NCBI GenBank assembly: GCA_023429375.1
Contig: JAEYVY010000003.1
Coordinates: forward strand, 1 to 64,000
DNA from: Bacteroidota bacterium
GTDB taxonomy: Bacteria > Bacteroidota > Bacteroidia > Bacteroidales > Tannerellaceae
Length of the DNA stretch: 64,000 bases
Direction: 5' to 3'
How positions within the stretch are numbered: the stretch's first letter is position 1; each line of letters opens with the position of its first letter. Below, one piece after another: positions 46,180-55,747 of this stretch. Under the pieces are notes generated by a model. The model searched no databases and was not told the origin of the DNA. It saw nothing but the letters and a program-made list of their open reading frames with translations. Position numbers and translations under genes: made by a program.

Positions 46180-46275
46180 ACGAATTTGTTTTTCTTCTTA
46201 ATTCTATGAGCTGCGGAGTTTAGTATCAGTATGATACTAAAATGCTGCAATTATAGGATAAGAAGAAGCTATTCG
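46180..46275. repeat. Large nested inverted repeat between aldo/keto reductase and nrdJ
   Basis: Successive complementary pairs enclose one another: CGAAT (46180-46184) with ATTCG (46271-46275), CTTCTTA (46194-46200) with TAAGAAG (46259-46265), CTAT (46204-46207) with ATAG (46253-46256), and TTAGTATCA (46220-46228) with TGATACTAA (46232-46240). A terminator, structured RNA or small palindromic transposable element are all possible. The rest of the gap to 46,559 is A+T-rich and empty apart from a weak promoter-like TAAACTTG at 46530. Confidence 0.6.
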
Positions 46276-46559
46276 TTAATGTGTTTTTTTGTGTGAATCA
46301 AAACTTATTGATTTATATATTTTTATGCCCAATTGTTAAGAAACAAACAGCAACACTTCTCCCAATCTGAAAACCCAATAATATACTAAATTTATTTTTT
46401 GGAAAACTTTACGATACATTAAAAATAAATAATCATTGATTATCAAATGATTACACAACAAAAACGGAAAACTTTTTAAAAAAATATATTTTTATTCTTT
46501 ATTTATTTTGCCAATAAACAAACAATCACTAAACTTGCATGTAATAAAAACTAAGAATA

Positions 46560-49103
46560 GTGAACCGCAAAACTTACACATTCGATGAAGCTTTTGAAGC
46601 TTCTTTAGCCTACTTTGGGGGCGATGAATTAGCAGCAAAAGTCTGGGTGAATAAATATGCACTAAAGGATGCTTTTGGGAATATTTACGAAAAGTCTCCT
46701 GTAGACATGCATCATCGCTTGGCATCTGAGATTGCCCGTATTGAAAAGAAACATCCTAATCCATTATCGGAAAAGGAACTTTTCGAGTTATTTGACCGTT
46801 TTAGGTATATCGTACCGCAAGGGAGCCCAATGACAGGGATAGGTAATGACTACCAAATTGCTTCCTTATCCAATTGCTTTGTCATCGGTTTAGATGGACA
46901 AGCGGACTCTTATGGCGCTATTATTCGTATAGACGAAGAACAAGTTCAGTTGATGAAACGTAGAGGTGGCGTAGGACACGATCTTTCTCATATCCGTCCT
47001 AAAGGGTCTCCTGTAAAAAACTCGGCCCTTACTTCTACCGGTTTGGTTCCCTTTATGGAGCGTTATTCCAATTCTACACGTGAAGTTGCTCAAGATGGCC
47101 GTCGTGGTGCATTAATGTTGAGCGTATCGATCAAACATCCAGATTCTGAATCTTTTATCGATGCGAAGATGGTGGAAGGCAAAGTGACTGGAGCTAATGT
47201 TTCTGTTAAGATTGACGATGATTTCATGAAGGCTGTGATCAACGGCACGGAATACAGACAACAATATCCTGTCAATTCGGATAATCCATCTTACGTAAAG
47301 GATATTAACGCAGCTGAACTTTGGGAAAAAATAATTCACAACGCATGGAAATCAGCCGAACCGGGTGTTCTTTTCTGGGACACCATCATCAAGGAATCAG
47401 TTCCTGACTGTTATGCAGACCTGGGCTTCCGCACCGTTTCTACGAATCCTTGTGGTGAAATACCTTTATGTCCGTACGACAGCTGTCGCTTATTGGCCAT
47501 AAACCTGTATTCTTACGTAAAAAACCCATTTACACCAGAAGCTACTTTCGATTTTGAATTATTCAAAACCCATGTCGAATTGGCTCAACGTATTATGGAT
47601 GATATCATTGATCTTGAATCTGAAAAGATTGAAAAGATTATTGAAAAGATCGATTCAGATCCTGAATCAATGGAAGTAAGACAAACAGAGCGCCATCTGT
47701 GGGAGAAAATTCAAAAGAAAACACTTCAAGGACGCCGTACAGGTGTAGGAATTACAGCCGAAGGAGATATGTTGGCTGCTCTTAACCTGCGTTATGGCAC
47801 TGAAGAAGCGACTGATTTTGCCGAAACAATCCAACGTGAACTGGCTCTTGCCGCTTATCGTTCATCGGTTAAAATGGCAAAAGAACGTGGTGCATTTGAA
47901 ATATTCGATGCTAAACGTGAAGAGAACAATCCGTTTATCAACCGCTTGCGTGAAGCAGATCCGAAACTGTATGAAGATATGGTTAAATACGGACGTCGCA
48001 ATATTGCCTGTTTGACGATTGCTCCGACCGGAACAACTAGTTTGATGACGCAAACCACATCAGGAATCGAACCTGTATTCTTGCCCGTCTATAAAAGACG
48101 TAGAAAGGTTAATCCTAACGATGCGGATATCAGAGTTGACTTTGTGGATGAAACGGGAGATGCATTCGAAGAATATATCGTATACCATCATAAGTTCTTA
48201 ACCTGGATGAAAGCCAATGGTTATGATACCACCAAACACTATACTCAAGAAGAAGTGGACGAACTGGTTGCGAAATCGCCTTATCACAAAGCTACCTCTA
48301 ACGATGTTGACTGGCTACAGAAAGTAAGAATGCAAGGACGTATCCAAAAATGGGTGGATCATTCAATCAGTGTGACCATCAACCTTCCTGCCGACGTTTC
48401 TGAAGAATTAGTCAACACACTGTATATCGAGGCTTGGAAATGTGGATGTAAAGGCTGTACCGTATATCGTGACGGCTCTCGCTCGGGCGTCCTAATCTCG
48501 ACTGGTGGAGACAAGAAGAAGAAAGACGATTGTAATTGCATGGAACCACCTGTTATCGTATCAAAACGTCCGAAAGAACTTGAAGCAGACGTGGTTAAGT
48601 TCCAGAACAACCGTGAAAAATGGATTGCATTCGTAGGTTTGGTTAATGGTCGTCCTTATGAGATCTTCACAGGTTTGGCTGATGACGAAGAAGGAATCAT
48701 GTTGCCAAAGAATGTTTCTAAGGGGAAAATAATTAAGAGCTACGACGAAAACGGCAACAAGCATTATGACTTCCAGTTCACCAACAAGCGTGGCTACAAG
48801 ATGACCATAGAAGGATTGGACGGCAAGTTTGATCCTGAGTATTGGAACTATGCGAAGTTAATTTCCGGAGTACTACGTTATGGTATGCCAATTGACCAAG
48901 TTATTAAGTTAGTTCAAGGTATGGAACTTGACAGTGCTTCAATTAATACTTGGAAAAACGGCGTAGAACGTGCCTTGAAAAAGTATCTGCCGAATGGAAC
49001 AGAACTAAAAGGTCAGAAATGTCCTAACTGTGATATGGAAACACTCACCTATCAGGAAGGATGCTTGATCTGTGCGAATTGTGGTGCTTCAAAATGTGGA
49101 TAA
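46560..49103 (+). CDS. nrdJ: Adenosylcobalamin-dependent ribonucleotide reductase (class II)
   Basis: 847 residues, beginning with GTG. The barrel has SLSNCFVIGLDGQADS, GGVGHDLSHIRPKGS and the active-site NPCGEIPL with Cys298 and Glu300. APTGTTSLMTQTTSGIEP and the TSCPD-type C-terminal region follow, ending in a zinc-ribbon-like cysteine set (CPNCDMETL, CLICANCG). It reduces ribonucleotides using vitamin B12. No classic cobalamin riboswitch was recognised upstream. No GTG-to-ATG alternative start fits better, since the family's TYTFDEAFEASLAY lies a few residues in. Confidence 0.94.
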   Translation: MNRKTYTFDEAFEASLAYFGGDELAAKVWVNKYALKDAFGNIYEKSPVDMHHRLASEIARIEKKHPNPLSEKELFELFDRFRYIVPQGSPMTGIGNDYQIASLSNCFVIGLDGQADSYGAIIRIDEEQVQLMKRRGGVGHDLSHIRPKGSPVKNSALTSTGLVPFMERYSNSTREVAQDGRRGALMLSVSIKHPDSESFIDAKMVEGKVTGANVSVKIDDDFMKAVINGTEYRQQYPVNSDNPSYVKDINAAELWEKIIHNAWKSAEPGVLFWDTIIKESVPDCYADLGFRTVSTNPCGEIPLCPYDSCRLLAINLYSYVKNPFTPEATFDFELFKTHVELAQRIMDDIIDLESEKIEKIIEKIDSDPESMEVRQTERHLWEKIQKKTLQGRRTGVGITAEGDMLAALNLRYGTEEATDFAETIQRELALAAYRSSVKMAKERGAFEIFDAKREENNPFINRLREADPKLYEDMVKYGRRNIACLTIAPTGTTSLMTQTTSGIEPVFLPVYKRRRKVNPNDADIRVDFVDETGDAFEEYIVYHHKFLTWMKANGYDTTKHYTQEEVDELVAKSPYHKATSNDVDWLQKVRMQGRIQKWVDHSISVTINLPADVSEELVNTLYIEAWKCGCKGCTVYRDGSRSGVLISTGGDKKKKDDCNCMEPPVIVSKRPKELEADVVKFQNNREKWIAFVGLVNGRPYEIFTGLADDEEGIMLPKNVSKGKIIKSYDENGNKHYDFQFTNKRGYKMTIEGLDGKFDPEYWNYAKLISGVLRYGMPIDQVIKLVQGMELDSASINTWKNGVERALKKYLPNGTELKGQKCPNCDMETLTYQEGCLICANCGASKCG

Positions 49104-49121
49104 TTTTACTCCATTATATAC

Positions 49122-49157
49122 AAAAAAGGCCGTAATCAAATTGATTACGGCCCTTTT
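49122..49157. terminator. Bidirectional terminator between nrdJ and DUF4270
   Basis: GGCCGTAATCAA (49128-49139) and TTGATTACGGCC (49141-49152) pair perfectly, flanked by AAAAAA and TTTT. Confidence 0.9.
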
Positions 49158-49177
49158 AATATCTTAAAGAAATACGT

Positions 49178-50527
49178 TTAGTTGTTGTATTTACTTGACG
49201 TCACTTTAATCTTCATCAATTCCTGTTCTTTTCTAAGCGTCATCCCCATTGGAGCTTGATAATTAGAGATTGATGTGATTACTGTACCGCCATATGAAGA
49301 TGTTGAAGTTGTTACTTGGACAGGAACTAACAACAAATTCAAATCTTTATCTGGTGCATTCTCTTTATGAGCCTTCATTAGTCTGGCTATATTACCGAAA
49401 TTATACAGATAGATCTTTTCGTTCTGAGAATAGGAATAGGTAGCTAAGTAAGAGGTAATATCATCTTTTAGCTTGTTGTTCTCAAAGAATGTCTTTAAAG
49501 AATCTTCGGGCAGTAACAACATGTATTCAGCTGGTGCACTTGCAAATGCCCATTCAGCCTTTGGTAGTGGCTTGACAACTAATGGCAAGTTATTAATTAT
49601 TCGATCGCCAACACGATTAAAAATTTCCTTTGCCGGAATCACCATCCGAGTATATACTCCAGCCGGGGTCTTCACGTAAGTAACATTATCGTTTGGTTTC
49701 AACAAATCATCAATGCCCAAACTACTCATACGGTTCATCTGAATAACTTCATTAGTTACCATAAAACGTTCTCTAGCGTTAGCAATATACGTCGAATCGT
49801 TTCCGTTTACATCTTTTCCTGTAGCTTGATATCTATAATAAATCTGCAAGAAAGAACCGGCAGATTTAATTACAGTTCCCATACCAAATGTATTTGTCAC
49901 ATAAAGACCTGGAAAGAAACGGTTGAATGCTTCCTGATTTTTGAAAGAAGAAGGATTATTAACTGTTTCATTATAGATGCGTATTCCTAATTCTTTATCC
50001 AAAAATATATCGATACTATCGTTTCTACTTGAATTAGCAACGTTATATACAGTATAAGCCTTCCCTCCTAATGGGTTCTGTATATCACAATAATCTTCAG
50101 GGTTGATATTTGTGTAGTAATTACGTTCTAAGGACTTAACAACCGGATAAACTTCGGCTTTCATTGGAGAAATAGAGTCTCCAATAAATTCATCGAATAT
50201 CATGATGAATTTCACAGAATCAATACCGTTTTCTATCGGTTCATTTTTGAATTTAAAATCTTCCTTGCAATAAAACTGACAGATATAGTCTGCTTTATAT
50301 TCTCCATACTGTGGATCATAGAACTGCCCTAAATATCCGACAGAAGTTTTTGCGTAGATTGAGTCTATCTTAATGGTCGAAGCCGTCATCATAAAAGAGT
50401 CGACCGCTACATTAATCTTATCTCCATCAGGCTGAATTGTTCCACCAACATATTTCAAATCATCATCACAACTGGATAAAACACCAGTTATCAGCATCAA
50501 GCCTAACACTAAAGATCTTAACTTCAT
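49178..50527 (-). CDS. DUF4270 lipoprotein
   Basis: 449 residues. A lipoprotein signal ends at Cys20 (ITGVLSSC) followed by Asp residues, which in Bacteroidetes often favour surface export. The body is beta-rich and begins with YVGGTIQPDGDKINVAVDSF and YLGQFYDPQYGEYKADYICQFY, the DUF4270 hallmark. Function unknown. It follows the glycogen-synthase-like gene with a four-base gap, a pairing I have seen repeatedly in this phylum. Confidence 0.85.
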   Translation of the reverse strand: MKLRSLVLGLMLITGVLSSCDDDLKYVGGTIQPDGDKINVAVDSFMMTASTIKIDSIYAKTSVGYLGQFYDPQYGEYKADYICQFYCKEDFKFKNEPIENGIDSVKFIMIFDEFIGDSISPMKAEVYPVVKSLERNYYTNINPEDYCDIQNPLGGKAYTVYNVANSSRNDSIDIFLDKELGIRIYNETVNNPSSFKNQEAFNRFFPGLYVTNTFGMGTVIKSAGSFLQIYYRYQATGKDVNGNDSTYIANARERFMVTNEVIQMNRMSSLGIDDLLKPNDNVTYVKTPAGVYTRMVIPAKEIFNRVGDRIINNLPLVVKPLPKAEWAFASAPAEYMLLLPEDSLKTFFENNKLKDDITSYLATYSYSQNEKIYLYNFGNIARLMKAHKENAPDKDLNLLLVPVQVTTSTSSYGGTVITSISNYQAPMGMTLRKEQELMKIKVTSSKYNN

Positions 50528-50531
50528 TGTA

Positions 50532-51356
50532 TTACTTCTTATTAGTATTCATTACTAAATCATAGAATTCATTAAATGCATCCATATAAATATCTTCTGT
50601 CTTATATGGCAAGAAAAGAGTATCAGGTTTTGAAGCTATATATTCCGAAATTTCAGGATTTATATGCTCGCTGCCCTGTATAACGCCGTCACTGAAATCA
50701 ATTGCAAGTTTTGTTAGTGAAACGAAGTTGGCTTCATCCTTTAATCCTTTCACATCTGCATCCTTTGCTCCATCCATTTTTAGTTTAGCAGCAAATTTAT
50801 CAGGAAATACATTTTTGAAGTCATCTCCATACACTGAATATACTACTTTCGCATCTTTTAGACAAGGATCGTCAACATACATTCTTTTGATGTATAAAGC
50901 CGTCAGCGCAGACATCCATCCATGACAATGAATCACATCTGGTATCCAACGCAGCTTCTTAATAGTTTCCAATACACCTCTAACATAAAAGATGGATCTG
51001 TCGTCATTATCTTCATATTCATTACCGTTATCATCGATAACTGTACCTTTCCGCTGAAAGAAATCATCATTATCTATGAAATAAACCTGCATTCTAGCAG
51101 ATTGAATAGACGCAACTTTTATGATCAAAGGGTGATCGGTGTCATCTATAATCAAGTTCATCCCCGATAATCGTATTACCTCATGAAGTTGATTACGGCG
51201 CTCATTGATGTTCCCAAATTTTGGCATGAAAGTTCTTATTTCTCTTCCGCGCTCCTGAATGCCTTGCGGCAGGTTTCTACAAATCGTCGCGATCTCTGAT
51301 TCAGGTAAGTAAGGGGTTATTTCTTGAGCTATAAACAAGATTTTTTTTGCGTCCAT
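50532..51356 (-). CDS. Short glycogen/starch-synthase-like protein (N-terminal GT5 domain only)
   Basis: 274 residues. It matches the N-terminal Rossmann domain of GT5 glycogen synthase: ILFIAQEITPYLPESEIATICRNLPQGIQERG and later PDVIHCHGWMSALTALYIKRMY. Full GT5 enzymes are about 480 residues or more; the second, nucleotide-sugar-binding domain is absent, and the chain stops after LFLPYKTEDIY. It probably does not act as an ordinary synthase by itself. It has a consensus promoter at 51386-51393. Confidence 0.82.
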   Translation of the reverse strand: MDAKKILFIAQEITPYLPESEIATICRNLPQGIQERGREIRTFMPKFGNINERRNQLHEVIRLSGMNLIIDDTDHPLIIKVASIQSARMQVYFIDNDDFFQRKGTVIDDNGNEYEDNDDRSIFYVRGVLETIKKLRWIPDVIHCHGWMSALTALYIKRMYVDDPCLKDAKVVYSVYGDDFKNVFPDKFAAKLKMDGAKDADVKGLKDEANFVSLTKLAIDFSDGVIQGSEHINPEISEYIASKPDTLFLPYKTEDIYMDAFNEFYDLVMNTNKK

Positions 51357-51385
51357 TCTTTTAAATTAGTTTGATAAAGCTGGTA

Positions 51386-51393
51386 CAAAGATA
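51386..51393 (-). promoter_or_regulatory. Bacteroidetes -7 box for the GT5-like/DUF4270 pair
   Basis: The minus strand reads TATCTTTG, 30-37 bases upstream of the start codon. Confidence 0.6.
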
Positions 51394-51446
51394 ATAAATT
51401 TCTTTCATTTACGGCAATTATTTAGTTGCTTTGCAGCTTCTAAAGC

Positions 51447-52304
51447 ATGAACGTTATGAAAATAGCAGATAATATTAAGGATTTAAAACAATATCTTGAC
51501 CAAGAAAGAAGAGATAACAAACGTATAGGCTTCGTTCCAACCATGGGCGCACTTCATGCAGGACACATTAGTTTAGTACGTAAATGTGTAGAAGAAAATG
51601 ATGTATGCGTTGTTAGTATCTTTGTAAATCCGACACAATTTAATGACAAAAAGGATTTGGAAACTTATCCTCGCACCCCGGAACAGGATTATGCTTTACT
51701 TAAGTCTGCTGGGTGCACCTGCGTGTTCGCTCCGGGTGTGAATGAAATGTATCCTGAAGAAGATACACGCATTTTTGATTTCGGACCGGTTGCTGAAGTA
51801 ATGGAGGGTAAATATAGACCCGGGCATTTCAATGGTGTAGGCCAAATCGTCAGCAAACTTTTTGATATTGTTGAACCTCAAAAGGCTTATTTTGGTGAGA
51901 AAGACTTCCAACAAATCGCAGTAATACGCGAATTGGTACGTATATTGAACCAACCGGTCGAAATAATTGCCTGCCCTATTCTACGTGAGGAAGATGGCCT
52001 TGCGCTTAGCAGCAGAAATACAAGGCTTACTCCGGAGCAACGCCGAAAAGCTCCGCGTATTGCTCATTTTCTAAAAGAAAGCACTAAATTTGCTATCGGA
52101 AAAAGCGTCCAGGAGACTATCGATTTTGTGGTCAATGGTATAAATGAAGAACCTGAAATGAGAGTTGAATATTATGAAATCGTTGATGGTAAAACGCTAC
52201 AACCGATAAAAAACTGGTCAGATTCTTCGGATCCTGTGGGATGTATCACCGTGTATTGCGGACAAGTCAGACTTATTGATAATATTCACTACATATCTTT
52301 ATAA
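51447..52304 (+). CDS. panC: Pantothenate synthetase
   Basis: 285 residues. The nucleotidyl-transferase signature HAGH is at 37-40 (PTMGALHAGH), with VSIFVNPTQF, GEKDFQQ and the KMSKS-like ALSSRN following. It condenses pantoate with beta-alanine using ATP. The ATG at 51456 is a possible alternative start. It lies 18 bases before panD. Confidence 0.96.
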   Translation: MNVMKIADNIKDLKQYLDQERRDNKRIGFVPTMGALHAGHISLVRKCVEENDVCVVSIFVNPTQFNDKKDLETYPRTPEQDYALLKSAGCTCVFAPGVNEMYPEEDTRIFDFGPVAEVMEGKYRPGHFNGVGQIVSKLFDIVEPQKAYFGEKDFQQIAVIRELVRILNQPVEIIACPILREEDGLALSSRNTRLTPEQRRKAPRIAHFLKESTKFAIGKSVQETIDFVVNGINEEPEMRVEYYEIVDGKTLQPIKNWSDSSDPVGCITVYCGQVRLIDNIHYISL

Positions 52305-52322
52305 CGCATTCATATCTAAACA

Positions 52323-52676
52323 ATGTTTGTAGAAATTGTAAAATCAAAAATACATCGGGTTACCGTTACAGAAGCCAATTTAAACTATATTGGTAGCATT
52401 ACAATTGATGAAGACTTAATGGATGCTGCCAATATCATCGCAAATGAAAAAGTTTCTATTGTCAACAACAATAATGGAGAGCGATTTGAAACTTATGTCA
52501 TCAAAGGTGAACGGGGCTCAGGCGTAATCTGTCTGAACGGTGCTGCTGCTCGTAAAGTACAACCGGGAGACGTCATCATCATTATGGCTTATGCGTTGAT
52601 GGATTTTGAGGAAGCTAAGAACTTCAAACCTTCAGTTGTATTTCCGGATACGAAGACGAATAAACTGATAAAGTAA
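52323..52676 (+). CDS. panD: Aspartate 1-decarboxylase (pyruvoyl enzyme)
   Basis: 117 residues. The self-cleavage site Gly24-Ser25 lies in YIGSITID, where the serine becomes the pyruvoyl group. GERGSGVICLNGAAARKVQPGDVIIIMAYA is the conserved second half. It supplies beta-alanine to panC, its upstream neighbour. Confidence 0.96.
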   Translation: MFVEIVKSKIHRVTVTEANLNYIGSITIDEDLMDAANIIANEKVSIVNNNNGERFETYVIKGERGSGVICLNGAAARKVQPGDVIIIMAYALMDFEEAKNFKPSVVFPDTKTNKLIK

Positions 52677-52724
52677 GTTCTCAAGAATTAACCTATTTGT
52701 ATACAAATTTAAAGCAATATAACC

Positions 52725-53327
52725 ATGTTCTCAGGAATCGTTGAAGAAGCGGCAAAAGTTGTTGCCTTGGAATCAGATAAAGGAAACCTTCATATTACTA
52801 TGGAGTGTTCTTTTGTAAATGAACTGAAAATTGATCAGAGTGTAGCTCATAACGGTGTTTGTTTGACTGTCGTAAATAAAACAGAAAACACTTATACTGT
52901 TACGGCCATTAAAGAAACTTTGGAACGCTCTAATTTGGGTTTACTTAATATTGGAGACAAGGTTAATTTGGAACGCAGCATGATTATGAATGGCCGTCTT
53001 GACGGACATATCGTTCAGGGTCATGTGGATCAGACTGCTATTTGTAAAGGGGTGCGTGAAGCAGATGGAAGCTGGTATTATACATTCGAATATGAGTTCA
53101 ACAAAGAAATGGCTCAGAAGGGATATATGACCGTTGAAAAAGGTTCTGTTTGTGTTAATGGAGTTAGCTTGACCGTCTGCAACTCAAAAGATAATAGTTT
53201 TGAAGTTGCCATTATCCCATACACTCATGACTTTACAAATTTCCACCAAATTGAAGAAGGTACCGTCGTGAACATTGAATTCGATATTGTAGGAAAATAT
53301 ATCAGTAAAATGATTTCTTTCAAATAA
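52725..53327 (+). CDS. ribE: Riboflavin synthase, alpha subunit
   Basis: 200 residues. Two lumazine-binding repeats are visible, MFSGIVEEAAKV at the start and RLDGHIVQGHVDQ opening the second; both carry the SVCVNGVSLTV / SVAHNGVCLTV signature. It forms riboflavin from two lumazines. It sits 48 bases after panD and 7 before the nitroreductase gene, which uses flavin. Confidence 0.94.
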   Translation: MFSGIVEEAAKVVALESDKGNLHITMECSFVNELKIDQSVAHNGVCLTVVNKTENTYTVTAIKETLERSNLGLLNIGDKVNLERSMIMNGRLDGHIVQGHVDQTAICKGVREADGSWYYTFEYEFNKEMAQKGYMTVEKGSVCVNGVSLTVCNSKDNSFEVAIIPYTHDFTNFHQIEEGTVVNIEFDIVGKYISKMISFK

Positions 53328-53334
53328 GATTATA

Positions 53335-53883
53335 ATGAAAGATTTTCTGACATTAGCTTCATCTAGGCAAAGCGACCGGGCTTACGACCCGGATCGCCCT
53401 GTTGAACGGGAAAAACTGGAGCGTATATTGCAGGCTGCCACAATGGCTCCTTCGGCCTGCAACGCTCAGCCTTGGAAGTTTATCGTTGTCGATGAACCTG
53501 AACTGAAAAATAAAGTAGCAGATGCTACATCTAATCGAATTTTGGGATTAAACCATTTCACCAAGCAAGCTCCTGTTCATCTCCTCATTGTAGAAGAAAG
53601 CGTGAATCTCTCGTCAGGCTTCGGTGGTTTGGTGAAAAACAAAACATTCTCCATGATAGATATAGGCATCGCTGCAGCTCATATTTGTCTGGCTGCAGAA
53701 GATGAAGGTTTGGGCAGCTGTATCCTCGGGTGGTTTAACGAAGATAAAATACGCAGCCTGCTGAATATTCCTTCCGGAAAAAGAGTTATTTTGGATATCG
53801 TCATAGGATATTCAAAACAACCCAAACGATCCAAAAAGCGCAAAGAGTCAGAAAAAGTAATTGCTTATAACTCGTATAAATAA
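53335..53883 (+). CDS. Nitroreductase-family flavoprotein
   Basis: 182 residues. FMN-binding signatures are SRQSDRAYDPDRPVE at the N-terminus, MAPSACNAQPWKFIVV, and AAHICLAAEDEGLGSCILGWF. The physiological substrate is unknown; members reduce quinones, nitro compounds or flavin. It is just downstream of riboflavin synthase. Confidence 0.9.
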   Translation: MKDFLTLASSRQSDRAYDPDRPVEREKLERILQAATMAPSACNAQPWKFIVVDEPELKNKVADATSNRILGLNHFTKQAPVHLLIVEESVNLSSGFGGLVKNKTFSMIDIGIAAAHICLAAEDEGLGSCILGWFNEDKIRSLLNIPSGKRVILDIVIGYSKQPKRSKKRKESEKVIAYNSYK

Positions 53884-53887
53884 ACCG

Positions 53888-54772
53888 TTACTTTTCAAAT
53901 ACACTTACGCTAGATATCATTCCGAAAGACGTATTATCATTCAAACTCCAAATAATCTTATTGTTTGCATCTAGTTCAACCAACTGCGGGTTTGATTGTA
54001 AGGAACTTTTGCCGTGGCCCTGCCAATTGCAGAGGTACATACCTCCAGCCTTGGTAGGTAAAAGGTTAGCTACAAACATCAAGGAGATACCGTTTATATC
54101 ATCGGCAGCTATTTTGCTGATAATCTCACCAGTTTCTGGATTCAGTTCTACAAAGCTATGTGCATCACCACATGCGACATAGTAGTTTCCATTTTGATTC
54201 TTGGTGATACAAAATGGTGCTCCTTCTACTTGATATTGCTTTTGTAATAATCCCTCGGGAGAAATTTCCCATACACTAGCGTATTGAAATAATGGGACCA
54301 GATAATTTCCCTGTGTATTCTTATTAACTTGTCTGAATTGAGCATGAGGGTTTTCAATACCGGTATCAAATTCGGTCTTCGAAATGATTTCTCCTTGGCT
54401 ATTCACTTCTATGATTGTTGCCGGATTACCACACCAGGCTAGCAGATAGTTTCCATCAGACAATGCCTTGGCTGTTTGTAATTCACAAGCTTCGGGTGCA
54501 AGGATATCCCATATTATTTCCTTTTCTGGAGTAAGTAGTCTGGCTCCTTTACTATAGGAAAATAGAATATTCCCTTTTTTATCAAAATCCACAGAATTGC
54601 ATTCCCAACCTTTTTCCAAAGGATACTCCCATTCTATTTGTTTGGTCTTTTTATCAAGAATAACCAGTTTGTTCCAACCGGATCCTCCCATTAGCAGTTT
54701 TTCTGAAGTGGATGAACAAGAGAAAAGAATCAATGAGGCAAAAAGTGCTGATATCAGCTTTAAAGTATGCAT
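53888..54772 (-). CDS. Beta-propeller (PQQ-like repeat) lipoprotein
   Basis: 294 residues from the ATG at 54772, which opens a lipoprotein signal ending in LILFSC. A longer frame from 54802 begins within the terminator hairpin of the upstream operon and is unlikely. Repeats of the form DKKTKQIEWEYPL, ANNKIIWSL and NPETGEIISK indicate a PQQ-like or similar six- to seven-bladed propeller. There is no catalytic motif. It is probably a periplasmic or surface binding protein. Confidence 0.75.
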   Translation of the reverse strand: MHTLKLISALFASLILFSCSSTSEKLLMGGSGWNKLVILDKKTKQIEWEYPLEKGWECNSVDFDKKGNILFSYSKGARLLTPEKEIIWDILAPEACELQTAKALSDGNYLLAWCGNPATIIEVNSQGEIISKTEFDTGIENPHAQFRQVNKNTQGNYLVPLFQYASVWEISPEGLLQKQYQVEGAPFCITKNQNGNYYVACGDAHSFVELNPETGEIISKIAADDINGISLMFVANLLPTKAGGMYLCNWQGHGKSSLQSNPQLVELDANNKIIWSLNDNTSFGMISSVSVFEK

Positions 54773-54791
54773 AATTAGTTTCTGAAAAAGA

Positions 54792-54819
54792 TAGAGACGC
54801 ACTCATCGGTGCGCCTCTA
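54792..54819 (-). terminator. Terminator after the lsrF-like gene
   Basis: TAGAGACGCAC (54792-54802) and GTGCGCCTCTA (54809-54819) pair with one mismatch. On the minus strand they are followed by a T-rich tract, about 22 bases after the lsrF-like stop. Confidence 0.75.
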
Positions 54820-54841
54820 CAGATAATTAAATAATCAATTG

Positions 54842-55717
54842 TTATTTTTTAGCTAAATCACAGAACATCTCAAAACCTTGCTCCGGATTCAAATTATCGT
54901 GCACAACAGCATGAATGGCTTGAATCATGGCTACAGGGTTTTCACTCTGAAATACGTTACGTCCCATGTCTACGCCTGCTGCACCTTCATTTATTGCATT
55001 ATAGCAAAGCTCAAGAGCTTCTTTTTCAGGAAGCTTCTTCCCTCCTGCTATAACAACAGGAACCGGACAAGCGGCTACTACCTTTTCAAATCCTTCACAA
55101 TAGTAAGTCTTGACAATGTTAGCTCCATTTTCGGCGCATACACGTGAAGCCAAACCAAAATAACGTGCATCACGTGCCATCTGCGTACCTACAGCCGTAA
55201 CCCCCATCACAGGGATGTTATAACGCGTACCCAAATCAACCGCTTTGTATAAGTTTGCAATAGTCTTTGCTTCATAAGCTTCATCGCCAATAGCAAGCAT
55301 AATCGCCATTGCAGATACATTCAACCGGAGCGCATCTTCGATTTCTATTAAAACATTGTCATTCAATGATGTCAAAATCGTAGTTCCGGCATCCGATCTT
55401 AAACAAATTGGTTTGTTGGTATTAGGAGGTACTACAGATTGAAGAATACCACGGCTACACATAATGCAGTCGGCATATTCAATCAGAGGAAGGATATTCA
55501 GATCTATTCGTTCCAATCCGGATGTAGGCCCCATGATAAACCCATGGTCAAACGCCAGCATGACAGTCTTCCCTGTTTTCGGATTGAATATGCGTGACAA
55601 TCTGTCTTTCATGCCCCAAGGTAGATTGCTTGCCCCTTTTACATGAAATGATTGATCATTTACACTTACACCTAATCCAAAATTCTTTCCTTCTCTTAAA
55701 TCGTCTAAATCCGCCAT
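54842..55717 (-). CDS. LsrF-like thiolase / DhnA-type aldolase
   Basis: 291 residues, close in length and sequence to E. coli LsrF: MADLDDLREGK at the start, RLSRIFNPKTGKTVMLAFDHG, SRGILQSVVPPNTNKP, CPVPVVIAGGKKLPEKEALE and AAGVDMGRNVFQSENPVAMI. LsrF transfers an acetyl group from 3-hydroxy-2,4-pentanedione 5-phosphate to CoA, giving acetyl-CoA and dihydroxyacetone phosphate. The Schiff-base lysine is expected in IVKTYYCEG. No other lsr genes are present; the partners are dhaK and dhaL-type kinase subunits and a VOC protein. Confidence 0.85.
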   Translation of the reverse strand: MADLDDLREGKNFGLGVSVNDQSFHVKGASNLPWGMKDRLSRIFNPKTGKTVMLAFDHGFIMGPTSGLERIDLNILPLIEYADCIMCSRGILQSVVPPNTNKPICLRSDAGTTILTSLNDNVLIEIEDALRLNVSAMAIMLAIGDEAYEAKTIANLYKAVDLGTRYNIPVMGVTAVGTQMARDARYFGLASRVCAENGANIVKTYYCEGFEKVVAACPVPVVIAGGKKLPEKEALELCYNAINEGAAGVDMGRNVFQSENPVAMIQAIHAVVHDNLNPEQGFEMFCDLAKK

Positions 55718-55747
55718 TTTTTTATATAAATTAATTCATTATTGATT

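Noticed and set aside
46276..46559. Cobalamin riboswitch before nrdJ
   Set aside because: No recognisable B12-box or cobalamin-riboswitch core was seen; the stretch is A+T-rich and unstructured to the eye.
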